Source: Salinibacterium sp. ZJ450 (lineage in GTDB: Bacteria; Actinomycetota; Actinomycetes; Actinomycetales; Microbacteriaceae). From it: 64,000 bases of DNA. The stretch is from the NCBI RefSeq assembly GCF_011751885.2, contig NZ_CP061771.1, positions 930,001 through 994,000 on the forward strand. Reading direction: 5' to 3'. A model generated the notes under the pieces. That model saw only the letters and a list, made by a program, of their open reading frames with translations. It had not been told where the DNA came from and did no database searches. Numbering within the stretch: the first letter of the stretch is position 1; each line of letters opens with the position of its first letter. The translations under genes and the position numbers were made by a program. Shown here in pieces: positions 24,925 to 33,840 of the stretch.

Positions 24925-24952
24925 CACTTATGCAAACGCATGAAATTGAGTT
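24925..24952 (-). promoter_or_regulatory. Palindromic element upstream of the SDR gene, shared with alcohol dehydrogenase
   Basis: ATGCAAACGCAT (24930-24941) inside CACTTATGCAAACGCATG, then AAATTGAGTT. It aligns over about 28 bases with 13151-13179 and lies about 80 bases upstream of the SDR ATG. Confidence 0.5.
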
Positions 24953-25095
24953 TCTATTCCACGATCGCGGCAAGCGAGCATCCGCCCCCGATTGACCCGC
25001 CCCGAAGCCGTGCCTACCCTACGAATGAGGACGCTCCGGCAAGACCCCGAAACCCGAGGTCCCGAAACCCGAGCCCTCGCAGTCGGAGGTGTCCG

Positions 25096-25725
25096 ATGGA
25101 TGCTCCAGCCAAAAACGCCCGCATGGCGTGGGTGGCAATCGCGCTCGCCGTAGTGGCGGCACTCGCCGGGATCGCCCTGATCCTGATGTTCCTGCTCGAA
25201 GTGCCGACTAACGGCCCGTATTACTTCGGCACCACCAACGACATTCTCGGCGGCCTCAGTTTCCTGATGCTCCCCGTGCTCGTCGTGTACCTGACCCGGG
25301 CGATCGCGAACTCGCTCGGCACCCAGCTGGCACTGTGGATCGTCGTCGCGGTCTTGCTCCTGGCCGCGCTCTCCTCTTTCCTCCTTGCCGCCGAACTGCT
25401 GTCCTACAACGAATCAACCGCGATCACCATCGTCGGCTTCCTGACGCAGGCGGCATGGCTGATCTGGGTGTGTCGAACCTACCGCGAAGCCTCGGCCATG
25501 CCGCAAGCCACGGCGCGACTCGGTGAGCTGGTCGGCGCCGGGTACGGCGTCGCCATCGGACTCATCGGCATCGCCGCCCTTCTGCCATCGATGTCCGTGT
25601 CCCAACTCGTGATCGGCGTCCCGGGAGTGCTGCTCTTCGCGCTCGCCTGGGCGGCGACGCCGGTCTGGTACTTCCTGCTGGCCCGGTACCTGCGACCGGC
25701 CCCGATATCAACGGTTTCGAGGTAA
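25096..25725 (+). CDS. Polytopic membrane protein, unknown function
   Basis: 209 residues from ATG 25096 with RBS GGAGGTG; the longer open frame upstream is not coding. Six hydrophobic segments at about 10-33, 48-66, 75-97, 104-121, 139-158 and 165-190. No motif I can assign. Its stop abuts the RBS of the next gene, so the two form an operon. Confidence 0.65.
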   Translation: MDAPAKNARMAWVAIALAVVAALAGIALILMFLLEVPTNGPYYFGTTNDILGGLSFLMLPVLVVYLTRAIANSLGTQLALWIVVAVLLLAALSSFLLAAELLSYNESTAITIVGFLTQAAWLIWVCRTYREASAMPQATARLGELVGAGYGVAIGLIGIAALLPSMSVSQLVIGVPGVLLFALAWAATPVWYFLLARYLRPAPISTVSR

Positions 25726-25727
25726 CC

Positions 25728-26309
25728 ATGCCAATAGACATGCACCGGATGTCGCAGCCTGCAGCTGTCGCGGTGGGAAGTCTCGCCGGCCTCACCTGGG
25801 CCGCCGGCTTCCGCGAGTACATGGCGGCGATGGCGGGCCCGGACTCGAAGGTCTCCTGGTACGGCACCTTCGTCGGCGTGCTGCTGCCGGCGACGGCGGT
25901 TGGCGGCCTGTTCGGGTGGGCGGAGCATCGGCGGCGCAACAACCAGCCGTTGCCGCACCGCGGCGCGATCGCGGCCGCTCCAATGGTCATGGGCGTGCTG
26001 CCGCTGACCGCGCCCGGTGCCCTGGAAACGCTGAGGACGACCGGCCAGGGGAGCGCCGCAGGCGGGGTCGCCCTCGCTGCGATCGGCGGGGGATACGCGC
26101 TCGCGGGTCGCGGCCCGAGCTGGTCCCGCATCACCACCGGCGTGCTCGCCGCGGCGGTGGCGGCAGCCGCCGGGGCCAGCGTTCCGACCGTCAGCGGCAA
26201 GCGTCTCGCGCTCAACACCCCGCGCGGTGCCCTGACAGCGGTGCTCGGCACCGGCTCGGTGCTGATCCTCGCGATTGCCGCATCGCTGCCGTTCCGCGGC
26301 CGCGACTAG
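25728..26309 (+). CDS. Small membrane protein, unknown function
   Basis: 193 residues from ATG 25728 with the GAGGTAA RBS overlapping the preceding stop. Hydrophobic segments at about 12-30, 48-66, 85-100, 115-160 and 172-188. A basic loop (WAEHRRRNNQPLPHRG) lies near the middle. No recognised family. Cotranscribed with 25096-25725. Confidence 0.65.
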   Translation: MPIDMHRMSQPAAVAVGSLAGLTWAAGFREYMAAMAGPDSKVSWYGTFVGVLLPATAVGGLFGWAEHRRRNNQPLPHRGAIAAAPMVMGVLPLTAPGALETLRTTGQGSAAGGVALAAIGGGYALAGRGPSWSRITTGVLAAAVAAAAGASVPTVSGKRLALNTPRGALTAVLGTGSVLILAIAASLPFRGRD

Positions 26310-26321
26310 GCCGGAAGTGCA

Positions 26322-26343
26322 GGTGAGGAGCCGCCGCCTCACC
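26322..26343. terminator. Small hairpin between convergent genes
   Basis: GGTGAGG / CCTCACC with an 8-base loop lies between the rightward membrane gene and the end of the leftward cupin gene. Stem of 7 bp, no U-tract; it could act in both directions. Confidence 0.4.
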
Positions 26344-26671
26344 CCACCAGCGTGAGCATTAGCCGCGAGTCCTCCACAGCCTCCACCTTGTGCCGTTCGC
26401 CGCTGTCCATCCGAATCAGCGCGCCCGGCGTGAGCTCGACCGTGCGTTCGCCGGCGGTCACCCGCAGCCGCCCATCGAGCGCCTGCATGATCAGCGTCTT
26501 CGGCGCCGCGTGCTCCTTCAGCACGAAGCCGGCCTCGAAGGCGAGCACGACCACGCGCACGTCCGGCGACGTCAACACGGTGAAATGACCGAGCTTGCCC
26601 GCTTCGACCGGAGCGCGCTCGAGCAGGTCGTCAACGACGGTAACGGATGCCGAGGACTCAGGGTTCGTCAT
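26339..26671 (-). CDS. Cupin-domain protein
   Basis: 110 residues from ATG 26671. The small single-domain beta-barrel pattern FEAGFVLKEHAAPKTLIMQALDGRLRV...LTPGALIRMDSGERHKVEA corresponds to the two cupin motifs, with His in KEH and GERH as possible metal ligands. Role unknown; such proteins range from isomerases to sensors. 45 bases upstream of it ends the DUF1905 gene. Confidence 0.75.
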   Translation of the reverse strand: MTNPESSASVTVVDDLLERAPVEAGKLGHFTVLTSPDVRVVVLAFEAGFVLKEHAAPKTLIMQALDGRLRVTAGERTVELTPGALIRMDSGERHKVEAVEDSRLMLTLVG

Positions 26672-26716
26672 ACAACAGAGGCTAGCCAGCGAACGGATGT
26701 CGCGGACCGCCACCTG

Positions 26717-27019
26717 TCAGAAATCAACCAACTCCAGCTCAACCGTCACGACCTGGCCCGGCTCGATCGCCTCGGCCGCGCGCACCGCCTTCTTGATCGG
26801 CAGCGCGTACGTGCCGTCCGACTTGGTCGGAAAGATCGAGGTGCGCCACCGCGTCTCGCCGATGCGCACGTCGACCCGCACCGATCCGAAGCCGCTGGTC
26901 AGACCCTCGACCACCTGCGTGATCTCAGCCGCCTGCTCGGCGGGGACGCTCACGAACGTCCAGATGTCGTTCCTGCGCGCATTCCACCGCCAGAGTTCGG
27001 CCTCGAACACGTAGTGCAT
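26717..27019 (-). CDS. DUF1905 domain protein
   Basis: 100 residues from ATG 27019. The pattern FEAELWRWNARRNDIWTFVSVP, GFGSVRVDVRIGETRWRTSIFP and YALPIKKAVRAAEAIEPGQVV is the complete DUF1905 fold, a small beta-barrel. Function unknown. The open frame upstream of the ATG is low-quality and was left out. Confidence 0.82.
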   Translation of the reverse strand: MHYVFEAELWRWNARRNDIWTFVSVPAEQAAEITQVVEGLTSGFGSVRVDVRIGETRWRTSIFPTKSDGTYALPIKKAVRAAEAIEPGQVVTVELELVDF

Positions 27020-27104
27020 GGGTTCAGGGTGACGCAGTGGGGAAGGCTGTGCAAGAGCGGAGCAACCCTGGTGACGGATTCGTCGCGCTGACAGGAGTGC
27101 CTGT

Positions 27105-27521
27105 TTACTCGACCGCGTCGACCCGGCACTCGATGCCGGGCGCACCCAGAATCCGGCGGTCCCGGGTTAGCAGGGTGGCGCCGGTCTGTTCCGCCAGGGC
27201 CACATAGGCGGCGTCGTAGCTGCTGAGGTTCTCGCCGAGTTGCCAGACGCGGGCCGCGACCGTGTCCCAGGGCCACAGCTCGATGCTCAGGTCGCCGAAG
27301 CCGTCGAATGCGAGGGAGGCTTCGGCCGGCGAGAGCAGGCCGGCGTTCCGGCGGCGGCGCAGCACGTTGGCGACCTCGAACGGCAGTACCGCGGGGGCGA
27401 GCATGGTTGCCGTGGCCAGTCGTCGGCCGATCGAGTCCGCGGCAGGGTTCGGGTCGATCAACACCGAGAGGACCACGGATGCATCGACCACCAGTAGTTC
27501 GCTACGTGCGGTCGGCATCAA
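27105..27521 (-). CDS. PIN-domain toxin (VapC/FitB-like)
   Basis: 138 residues. Acidic catalytic residues of the PIN ribonuclease fold: VVDASVVLSVL (Asp about 13), FEVANVLRR (Glu about 49), SYDAAYVALAE (Asp about 102) and TRDRRI (Asp about 120). It overlaps the antitoxin gene by 20 bases, the usual toxin-antitoxin arrangement. Expected to cleave RNA when not bound by the antitoxin. Confidence 0.87.
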   Translation of the reverse strand: MMPTARSELLVVDASVVLSVLIDPNPAADSIGRRLATATMLAPAVLPFEVANVLRRRRNAGLLSPAEASLAFDGFGDLSIELWPWDTVAARVWQLGENLSSYDAAYVALAEQTGATLLTRDRRILGAPGIECRVDAVE

Positions 27522-27735
27522 TGTCGCTCAGCAGGTCGGCGGCTTCCACCGCGGGGTAATGGGCGGCGCGAGCGCGAGCCCGGGCGATCGCCTCGATCGG
27601 GCTGGGCCTGGATGCCAGCGCGATGAGCTCGGCGCTCAGATACTCCTGCAGCGAGCGGCCCGATCGGGCGGCGCGCGCGGCGAGTTCGTCCCGCACGTCG
27701 TCGGGGACCGCGCGGATGGTGATGGTGACGGCCAT
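27502..27735 (-). CDS. FitA-like ribbon-helix-helix antitoxin
   Basis: 77 residues. The N-terminal MAVTITIRAVPDDVRDELA and the SGRSLQEYLSAELI segment form a ribbon-helix-helix domain, followed by a toxin-binding tail. First gene of the pair with the PIN toxin; it should bind the toxin and repress its own promoter. Intact in length and frame. Confidence 0.85.
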   Translation of the reverse strand: MAVTITIRAVPDDVRDELAARAARSGRSLQEYLSAELIALASRPSPIEAIARARARAAHYPAVEAADLLSDIDADRT

Positions 27736-27936
27736 GCAGCTAGATTAGCGCGCAGGCATGCATTCTGCAGCCACGCGGAGGATGTGGCAGTGGCGACGCG
27801 CGTGCTCTTCAGCACCGCGGCGTAGAAGCGTGGCCGAGATCACGCTCGCCGACATCATCGAGACACTCCCGCCCTCAGTGCCCGCCCGCACGCGCTCTCG
27901 CGTCGAATCAACCGCGCAACCTCGCTTCGGCGCTGG

Positions 27937-29469
27937 TCACTGGCGCACGCTCTTGACTGCTTCATGGATTGTGGTGCGGTGGAGCCCGATGGTGCGGACA
28001 ACACTGAAGTCCAGCCGCTCAAGTTCATCGAGGGCCCACCGTGAGTGCCGGTCGCTCACGACCCACACCCGATCGATGCCTGCCATGCGTTGCGGCAGCT
28101 CGGTGAGCGGAAGAGTGTCATCCCACAGCCAGCGCGAGCGCTCGTACGGCTGCTCCAGCAGCACATCGCGCAATCCGTCGAAGTTGTCGGGATACAGATG
28201 CCAGGCCGAGCGGGCCTTGAGTGACGAGCGGATCTTGTCCTGAAAGAGCACCCCGTCGCCGGCGGCCGCCGAGTTGCCGATCATCTGGGCCACTTGCCGC
28301 CAGTCGCTACCGTTTTTTGCGTGGGGTGCTCGTTGATCCGTCCACGACGGAAGTGACGTCGCAAGAACGGCCAGAACGAGCAGCCACGACACAGCCCTGC
28401 GTGCAGGCTGGGCAATGGCCATCCCGAGGAGCAGAGCCGCTGCTGGAGCCGCGAAGGTCAGGTACCTCATCGAATACAGCGGAATCACGGGATGAACCAG
28501 CAGCAGGATGGCGCACGGCAGGAAGAGCCAACAGAGCGCGACGAGCAGCGCATCGGGCGGATTGCCCGTGGCCAGAAACCAGCCGCGAACTCGGGCGAAC
28601 GTGATCCCGACACCCACCACCGCAACGATAAGCAGCCAGGCGAGCGCGGCAAACCACTCGTTGCCGAACCACTGCTCGATCAGCAGCCGGTCGAAACGAG
28701 TCTGGGTTGTGCCCTCGAGAAACGACACCTGATTGCGCTGGATGATCGCGAGCACGATCACTGGAAGCGCGATCGCCAGGCCACCGCCTGCCGCTCGCGC
28801 GAAGGCGCGAAGCGTGGACCGTGAGCGGGTCACGGACAGCAGCACGACCGCATGCACGACCAGCATGAGGCCGAGGTAGAGGAAGAGGTAGATGCTCATG
28901 GCAAGGCCGATCGCGTACAGCATCCAGCCACGTTTCAGCGGACGCATCCTGTCATCGATCAGCCGCAGGAGCAGCAGGGTTAGCCAGACTGCACACGCCG
29001 CCGACATGGCGTATGCACGTGTCTCCGTCCCCATCAGGGTGAGACGAGGCAGTACAGCACAGGCGATGCCGGAGAAGAGGGCGACGCGATGCCCGCCCAA
29101 CCGTGCCGCCAGCAAGGTCAGCCCCGCGACGGTGAGGCCGATGGCCAGCGCGCTCGGCACCCGGGTGGCGAACTCGGATGCTCCAAACAGCATGATCCAG
29201 CCGTGCAGGAACAGATAGTAGGCGCCGTGGACGGCGTCGATGTTGAGCACCATCGGCGCGAGCGATGACAGGGGGCGCGACGCTGACATCACGCTCGCCG
29301 CTTCGTCCCCCCAGAACGACGGGATCCACGAGCCGGCGGCGGAAACGGCGACGCCAGCCAAACCCAGCGCAACAGCCAGTCGCTTGTCGCCGGTTGCAGC
29401 AACGGCGGGCGGCACCGTCGGTGCCGGTGGCTGTGTGTTCAGTGACTGACTCACGGGGACAGCCCACAT
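27937..29469 (-). CDS. GT39-like membrane glycosyltransferase (ArnT/PMT_2 family)
   Basis: 510 residues, about 11-12 membrane segments. The first luminal loop carries SFWGDEAASVMSASRPL, the acidic DE pair typical of polyprenyl-phosphate-sugar transferases, and a following HGAYYLFLHGW segment of the PMT_2 family. A soluble C-terminal domain lies at about 390-510. Likely role: transfer of a sugar from a polyprenyl donor to an envelope acceptor. The product is not identifiable. Single gene; the ATG or the GTG four codons later could be the start. Confidence 0.75.
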   Translation of the reverse strand: MWAVPVSQSLNTQPPAPTVPPAVAATGDKRLAVALGLAGVAVSAAGSWIPSFWGDEAASVMSASRPLSSLAPMVLNIDAVHGAYYLFLHGWIMLFGASEFATRVPSALAIGLTVAGLTLLAARLGGHRVALFSGIACAVLPRLTLMGTETRAYAMSAACAVWLTLLLLRLIDDRMRPLKRGWMLYAIGLAMSIYLFLYLGLMLVVHAVVLLSVTRSRSTLRAFARAAGGGLAIALPVIVLAIIQRNQVSFLEGTTQTRFDRLLIEQWFGNEWFAALAWLLIVAVVGVGITFARVRGWFLATGNPPDALLVALCWLFLPCAILLLVHPVIPLYSMRYLTFAAPAAALLLGMAIAQPARRAVSWLLVLAVLATSLPSWTDQRAPHAKNGSDWRQVAQMIGNSAAAGDGVLFQDKIRSSLKARSAWHLYPDNFDGLRDVLLEQPYERSRWLWDDTLPLTELPQRMAGIDRVWVVSDRHSRWALDELERLDFSVVRTIGLHRTTIHEAVKSVRQ

Positions 29470-29511
29470 CCCCGGCGTCTAGGAGTCAAGAGCGGCCGAA
29501 GCGAACTCGCC

Positions 29512-29540
29512 TTGACTTCTGGCAATACAGCGTGTAAACC
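29512..29540 (+). promoter_or_regulatory. Sigma-70-like promoter of the rightward catabolic operon
   Basis: TTGACT (29512-29517), 17-base spacer, TAAACC (29535-29540), 120 bases before the first gene at 29661. The -35 lies in the right arm of an AGTCAAG/CTTGACT inverted repeat (29484-29490 and 29511-29517), which could be an operator. Confidence 0.5.
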
Positions 29541-29660
29541 TAAAGGACAGGTAATCAAGCTACCGTGTTCGGCGAGGAATCCATCCAGAGGTCGAGGTGG
29601 ATGATCCTGTGCAACGCGTGACGCCAACGAGGGTGTGACGCAGACCGAAAGGTTGTGCCA

Positions 29661-30641
29661 ATGACGGCTACCACCAGCACCAACACCGTCAATACAGTCC
29701 TCGGCCCCATTCCCGCTGATGAACTCGGCGTGGTCGCGGTGCACGAAGCCCTGCTCTCCGTGATCCCGGGCGCCCAGTACGCCCCGGACATCAGCATGGA
29801 CCGCGCAGAGATCTTCGAGATCCTGGCCGAGAAGCTGACCGACTTCCGCGACAACGGCGGTAAGACGATCGTCGACAGCACCGGCATGTTCCACGGCCGC
29901 GACGTGAACCTGTACGAAGCGCTCTCCCGCTCGACCGGCGTGCACATCGTCGCCTCGACGGGCATGGGCCCCGAGGAGATGCTCGGCGGCTACTTCCTCA
30001 CCCCGCAGACCAACCCGCCGACGCCATGGCCCGCCGAGAAGTTCGCCGACCTCTTCGCCAAGGAGGTCACCGAGGGCATGGTGGTTCCGCGGGTCGAGCG
30101 ACGCGGTGCCGCGGGCATGGTGACCACCACGGCCACCCGCGACGGCATGACGCCGACCGATGAGAGCCTGTTCCGTGGCGCAGCGCGAACCGCGCTCAGC
30201 ACCGGCATCCCGGTGTCCATCCGATACGGTGCCGACGCGCTGCACGATCTCGACATCGTCCTTGACGAGACCCTCCCGGCGAACCGGGTGCTCGTCGGCG
30301 GCCTCGACCGCAAGGACGCCGCGGCCGGTGCCGCCCTCGAGGTGGCCCGCCGCGGAGCATTCGTCGGGCTCGACCACGTCGGTCTCGACGATGACGAGGA
30401 CTACCTGACCGACCGCGAGCGTGCCGACCTGGTGCTGGAACTGGTCAAGGCCGGCCACGGTCACCAGGTCCTGCTCTCGAGCAATGCGATCGGCGTCGCC
30501 AAGGGACAGCCCGACTATGACCTGCCGTTCAGCCACGTGGTGTCGACGTTCGTGCCCTTCCTCAAGTCGCTCGGGCTCAGCGTAGAGGATGCCCAGCGCA
30601 TCCTGGTCGACAACCCGCGCGACCTGCTGACGGTGCGTTGA
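29661..30641 (+). CDS. Phosphotriesterase-like protein lacking the metal ligands
   Basis: 326 residues from ATG 29661 (RBS AAAGG). Clear paralogue of the next gene (NTVLG-I-A-ELG start, GVHIVA-TG, DFRDNGGKTIVD). However the metal-site residues have changed: HEH has become HEA, the carboxylated Lys is Thr (GMVTTTATR), THLAID is SIRYGAD, GHADDG is GGLDRK and SADAN is SSNAI. Only one of six ligands remains. It is full-length with an intact frame, so it is probably a pseudoenzyme, a partner subunit or an enzyme with another chemistry, rather than a decaying gene. First gene of the operon. Confidence 0.8.
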   Translation: MTATTSTNTVNTVLGPIPADELGVVAVHEALLSVIPGAQYAPDISMDRAEIFEILAEKLTDFRDNGGKTIVDSTGMFHGRDVNLYEALSRSTGVHIVASTGMGPEEMLGGYFLTPQTNPPTPWPAEKFADLFAKEVTEGMVVPRVERRGAAGMVTTTATRDGMTPTDESLFRGAARTALSTGIPVSIRYGADALHDLDIVLDETLPANRVLVGGLDRKDAAAGAALEVARRGAFVGLDHVGLDDDEDYLTDRERADLVLELVKAGHGHQVLLSSNAIGVAKGQPDYDLPFSHVVSTFVPFLKSLGLSVEDAQRILVDNPRDLLTVR

Positions 30642-30729
30642 CCGCGCGTCAAGCGACCGCTCGGCGCGCGACATCCGGCCAATCACACACGACTGATCAA
30701 ACAGCCATCGACTCTCTAAGGTGACGACG

Positions 30730-31683
30730 TTGTCAAAGGTAAACACAGTGCTGGGAACCATCTCAGCCGAAGAATTGGGACTCGTGGCCATCCACGAGCA
30801 CATCGGGTACGGCATGCCCGGCAGTGAGCTGGACAGCAAGTGGTGGAAGACGCCGGAACAGGCGTATGAGGAGACGGTGCCGAAGCTGCGCGCGTTCCAC
30901 GAGTACGGCGGCGGCACCTTCGTCGACGCCACCGGCATCTGCAACGGTCGCGACATCGACTACTACAAGTCCCTGTCGAAGAAGACCGGCGTGCACATCG
31001 TGGCCTGCACCGGCTTCGTCGGCGGCGACACCGCCCTGGCGCACTTCGCCCGGGCGAGCGTGGACTACCTGACCAAGGTCTTCGTCCACGAGATCACGGT
31101 CGGGATCGGCGACACCGGCAGCCGCGCTGGCGTCATCAAGGTCGGCGTGAGCCGCGGCGGACGGATGACGGAACTCGACAAGCGCATCTACCGGGCCGCC
31201 GCCCGTGCCTCGGTCACCACCGGGGTGCCGATCCTCACCCACCTGGCGATCGACCCGCAGCCCGCTGTCGACATCTTCCGGGAGGAAGGCCTGCCGCTCG
31301 ACCGCGTGCTCTTCGGCCACGCCGATGACGGACTGAACGCGCCGATCACCCCGCACGACTACATCGCCGAGCAGGGCGGCCGCATCGGCTTCGACACCTT
31401 CGGCTACGAGACCGAGCTCGAGGATCCACCGTTCTGGGCCCGACCGCGCAAGGAGCGTCTGGACCACTTCGTCAGCCTCGTGCACAAGGGATACCTCGAC
31501 CTGCTCCTGGTCTCCGCCGACGCGAACTGCAGCCCGCTCGGCTGGCCGGGCGTCAAGGGCCACACGGTGAACTACATCTTCGAAAAGATGATCCCCGACT
31601 TCCGCGAAGCCGGTCTCGACGACGCCTCCATCAAGAAGATCCTCGAAGAGAACCCGGCCGACTTCCTGTCGATCAAGCTCTGA
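30730..31683 (+). CDS. Phosphotriesterase-family metal-dependent hydrolase (amidohydrolase superfamily)
   Basis: 317 residues from TTG 30730, preferred because AAGGTGA lies five bases before it; a GTG at 30721 is the alternative. All binuclear metal ligands are present: HEH (22-24), bridging Lys in GVIKVG, His in ILTHLAID, His in LFGHADDG and Asp in VSADANCSP. Family members hydrolyse lactones, phosphotriesters or amides. With its metal-less paralogue and four further catabolic genes, a lactonase or amidase step is the likeliest role (inference). Confidence 0.85.
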   Translation: MSKVNTVLGTISAEELGLVAIHEHIGYGMPGSELDSKWWKTPEQAYEETVPKLRAFHEYGGGTFVDATGICNGRDIDYYKSLSKKTGVHIVACTGFVGGDTALAHFARASVDYLTKVFVHEITVGIGDTGSRAGVIKVGVSRGGRMTELDKRIYRAAARASVTTGVPILTHLAIDPQPAVDIFREEGLPLDRVLFGHADDGLNAPITPHDYIAEQGGRIGFDTFGYETELEDPPFWARPRKERLDHFVSLVHKGYLDLLLVSADANCSPLGWPGVKGHTVNYIFEKMIPDFREAGLDDASIKKILEENPADFLSIKL

Positions 31684-31756
31684 CCCTCAATACCCACTAC
31701 CACCACACATCCTCTTGCCCGGGGCCCACCCCTGGACACAAGAAAGCGAGCGAACA

Positions 31757-32878
31757 ATGCAGTCCTCGGACCTCCACAACCTGAACATCGCCATCATCGG
31801 CGCGGGCTACGGCGGCGCTGCCGCAGCCAAGGCCCTCAGCCTCCTCGGCGCCACCGTCAACGTGTACGAGCAGGCACCCTTCTCCGGTGAGGTCGGCGCC
31901 GGCATCGGCCTGCGCCCGGCGACCATGCAGCGGTTCCGCCAGTGGGGGATGTTCGACGCGATCGCGAAGGTGACCTCGCCGAGTGACTACTTCGAGATCC
32001 TCACGGCGACCGGTGAGCCGATCATGAAGGATGCCTGGCCGGAGTCCGGTGACCTCAAGCAGACCCACCTCGTCCACCGCCGGGACTTCATCGACGCCCT
32101 GCTCGGTGTGCTTCCCGAAGGCATGGTGCACTTCAACCACCGGCTCGAGAAGGTCGAGGACAAGGGTGACCGTGCTGTTCTCACCTTCTCCGACGGCAAG
32201 ACCGTCGAAGCCGATCTGGTCATCGGCGCCGACGGCATCAAGTCGGCGGTGCGCGAGCAGCTCTTCAGCAAGAAGGGCCCGGTGTTCTCGGGCGAGCACG
32301 CCTACCGCGCGGTGATCTCGGCCGACGCCGCCCACGGCATGGTCGTCGACGACAACCTCCGGATGTACATCGGCCACGGCACCAAGATTTACCTGCTGCC
32401 GCTGCGCCACCGCAACCAGGTGTCCTTCGACATCACCGTGCTGAACCCGGACAGCACCTGGACGCCGACCGTGACCATCGACGACATGCTGAAGACCGTC
32501 GAAGGCTTCGACGAGCGGCTCGTGGCAATCACCCGCGAACTCGACCTGTCGACGGTGAGCATCAAGGCGGTGTACGACATCGACCCGATCGATGTGTGGC
32601 ACTCGGACTCCGTCGCCCTCATCGGTGATGCGGCCCACTCGATGCTGCACCACCAGGGCCAGGGAGCGAACTCGGCCATCGAGGACGCCGGCGCGCTCGC
32701 CGACGCCCTCGCCGAGGCCGACTCGGTCAAGGAGGCGCTCGCGCTGTACCAGGCCACCCGTAAGCCGGTGACCGACGAGCTGCAGCGCATCTCGCGTCAG
32801 GGCTGGAGCGAGGGAGAACTCGACGACGTCTTCCCCGGACAGAAGCCCGCGGCCCAGTCCGCGGCCTCGGCTCAGTAG
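31757..32878 (+). CDS. Group A FAD-dependent monooxygenase (salicylate/3-hydroxybenzoate hydroxylase-like)
   Basis: 373 residues from ATG 31757. FAD motif IAIIGAGYGGAAAAKAL (about 10-26), DG motif ADLVIGADGIKSAVR (about 158) and GD motif VALIGDAAHSMLHHQGQGAN (about 290). These single-component NAD(P)H enzymes hydroxylate activated aromatic or heteroaromatic rings. Third gene of the operon. The C-terminal 20 residues are Ala/Ser/Gln-rich. The substrate is unknown. Confidence 0.88.
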   Translation: MQSSDLHNLNIAIIGAGYGGAAAAKALSLLGATVNVYEQAPFSGEVGAGIGLRPATMQRFRQWGMFDAIAKVTSPSDYFEILTATGEPIMKDAWPESGDLKQTHLVHRRDFIDALLGVLPEGMVHFNHRLEKVEDKGDRAVLTFSDGKTVEADLVIGADGIKSAVREQLFSKKGPVFSGEHAYRAVISADAAHGMVVDDNLRMYIGHGTKIYLLPLRHRNQVSFDITVLNPDSTWTPTVTIDDMLKTVEGFDERLVAITRELDLSTVSIKAVYDIDPIDVWHSDSVALIGDAAHSMLHHQGQGANSAIEDAGALADALAEADSVKEALALYQATRKPVTDELQRISRQGWSEGELDDVFPGQKPAAQSAASAQ

Positions 32879-32895
32879 CAGGCAGGCTAGACACC

Positions 32896-33840
32896 ATGCC
32901 GATTCATCCTGAAATTGCCAAGATCCTGAGCACCCTTCCTGCGCCAGACGGTTCGCCGCTCAACCCTGCGGCCATGCGCGCGGGGGAGGCCGCGCACGTC
33001 CCGCCGCTTGAGGGCCGGCTGCCGCTGTACGCCGTCGAGGATGTCGCGGCGTCCACGACATCCGGAACCGTGCCCGTGCGCATCTACACCCCGGCCGACG
33101 CGAAGTCCTACGGTCTGCTGGTGTACTTCCACGGCGGCGCGTTCTTCCTCGGCAGCCTCGACACCCACGATCACGTTGCGCGGGCGCTGGCCAAGGAGAC
33201 CGGCTACAAGGTGATCTCGGTCGGCTACCGGCTGGCCCCCGAGGCGGCCTTCCCGGCCGGCCTCGACGACTGCTACGGGGTGGTCCGCTGGGCCGCCGAG
33301 CAGGGCGAGCGCCTCGGCTGGGACGGCCAGAACCTGGCCATCGCCGGCGACAGCTCGGGCGGCACGTTCGTGGCCGCCGTCGTAGCGAAGGCCCACGACG
33401 ACGGCTTCGACCGCATCACCCAGCAGGTGCTGTTCTACCCGTCCCTCGACCTGGACTTCGACGTCGACCGCTACCCCTCGCTGCGCGAGAACGCCGAGGG
33501 GTACGGCCTCGAAACGGCCGGACTGAAGCCGTTCAACTCCTTCTATCTCAATAGTGGGGCGGATGCCGCGGACCCCCTGGTTTCCCCGATCAAGCGTGAG
33601 GACCTCACCGGCCTGCCGCCGGCGCTGATCATCACCGCCGAGTACGACCCGCTGCGCGACGAGGGCGAGCTCTACGGCCAGCGCCTGCAGGTCGCCGGCG
33701 TGCCCGCGACGGTCAGTCGCTACCCGGGCGCCAATCACGGGTTCGTGCAGAACTTCTCCTGGATCCCGGAGTTCTACGAGGCATTCCGCGAGACCGCTGA
33801 CTTCCTGAATCAACCCAGCCTCAGCCAGGACCGCGCGTAA
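32896..33840 (+). CDS. HSL-family alpha/beta hydrolase (esterase/lipase)
   Basis: 314 residues. HGGAFFLGS (about 79-87) is the HSL oxyanion motif, GDSSGG (Ser about 155) the nucleophile elbow, EYDPLRDEGELYG (Asp about 250) and GANHGFVQ (His about 280) complete the triad. Ester hydrolysis in the cytosol. Its stop overlaps the next start (TAATG), so it is translationally coupled. Confidence 0.9.
   Translation: MPIHPEIAKILSTLPAPDGSPLNPAAMRAGEAAHVPPLEGRLPLYAVEDVAASTTSGTVPVRIYTPADAKSYGLLVYFHGGAFFLGSLDTHDHVARALAKETGYKVISVGYRLAPEAAFPAGLDDCYGVVRWAAEQGERLGWDGQNLAIAGDSSGGTFVAAVVAKAHDDGFDRITQQVLFYPSLDLDFDVDRYPSLRENAEGYGLETAGLKPFNSFYLNSGADAADPLVSPIKREDLTGLPPALIITAEYDPLRDEGELYGQRLQVAGVPATVSRYPGANHGFVQNFSWIPEFYEAFRETADFLNQPSLSQDRA

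Noticed and set aside
27758-28243. 161-residue plus-strand frame
   Set aside because: Mostly antisense to the glycosyltransferase gene; Arg/Ser-rich shadow composition, no RBS.
29451-30956. 501-residue open frame on the minus strand
   Set aside because: Antisense to the phosphotriesterase-like genes; no domain.
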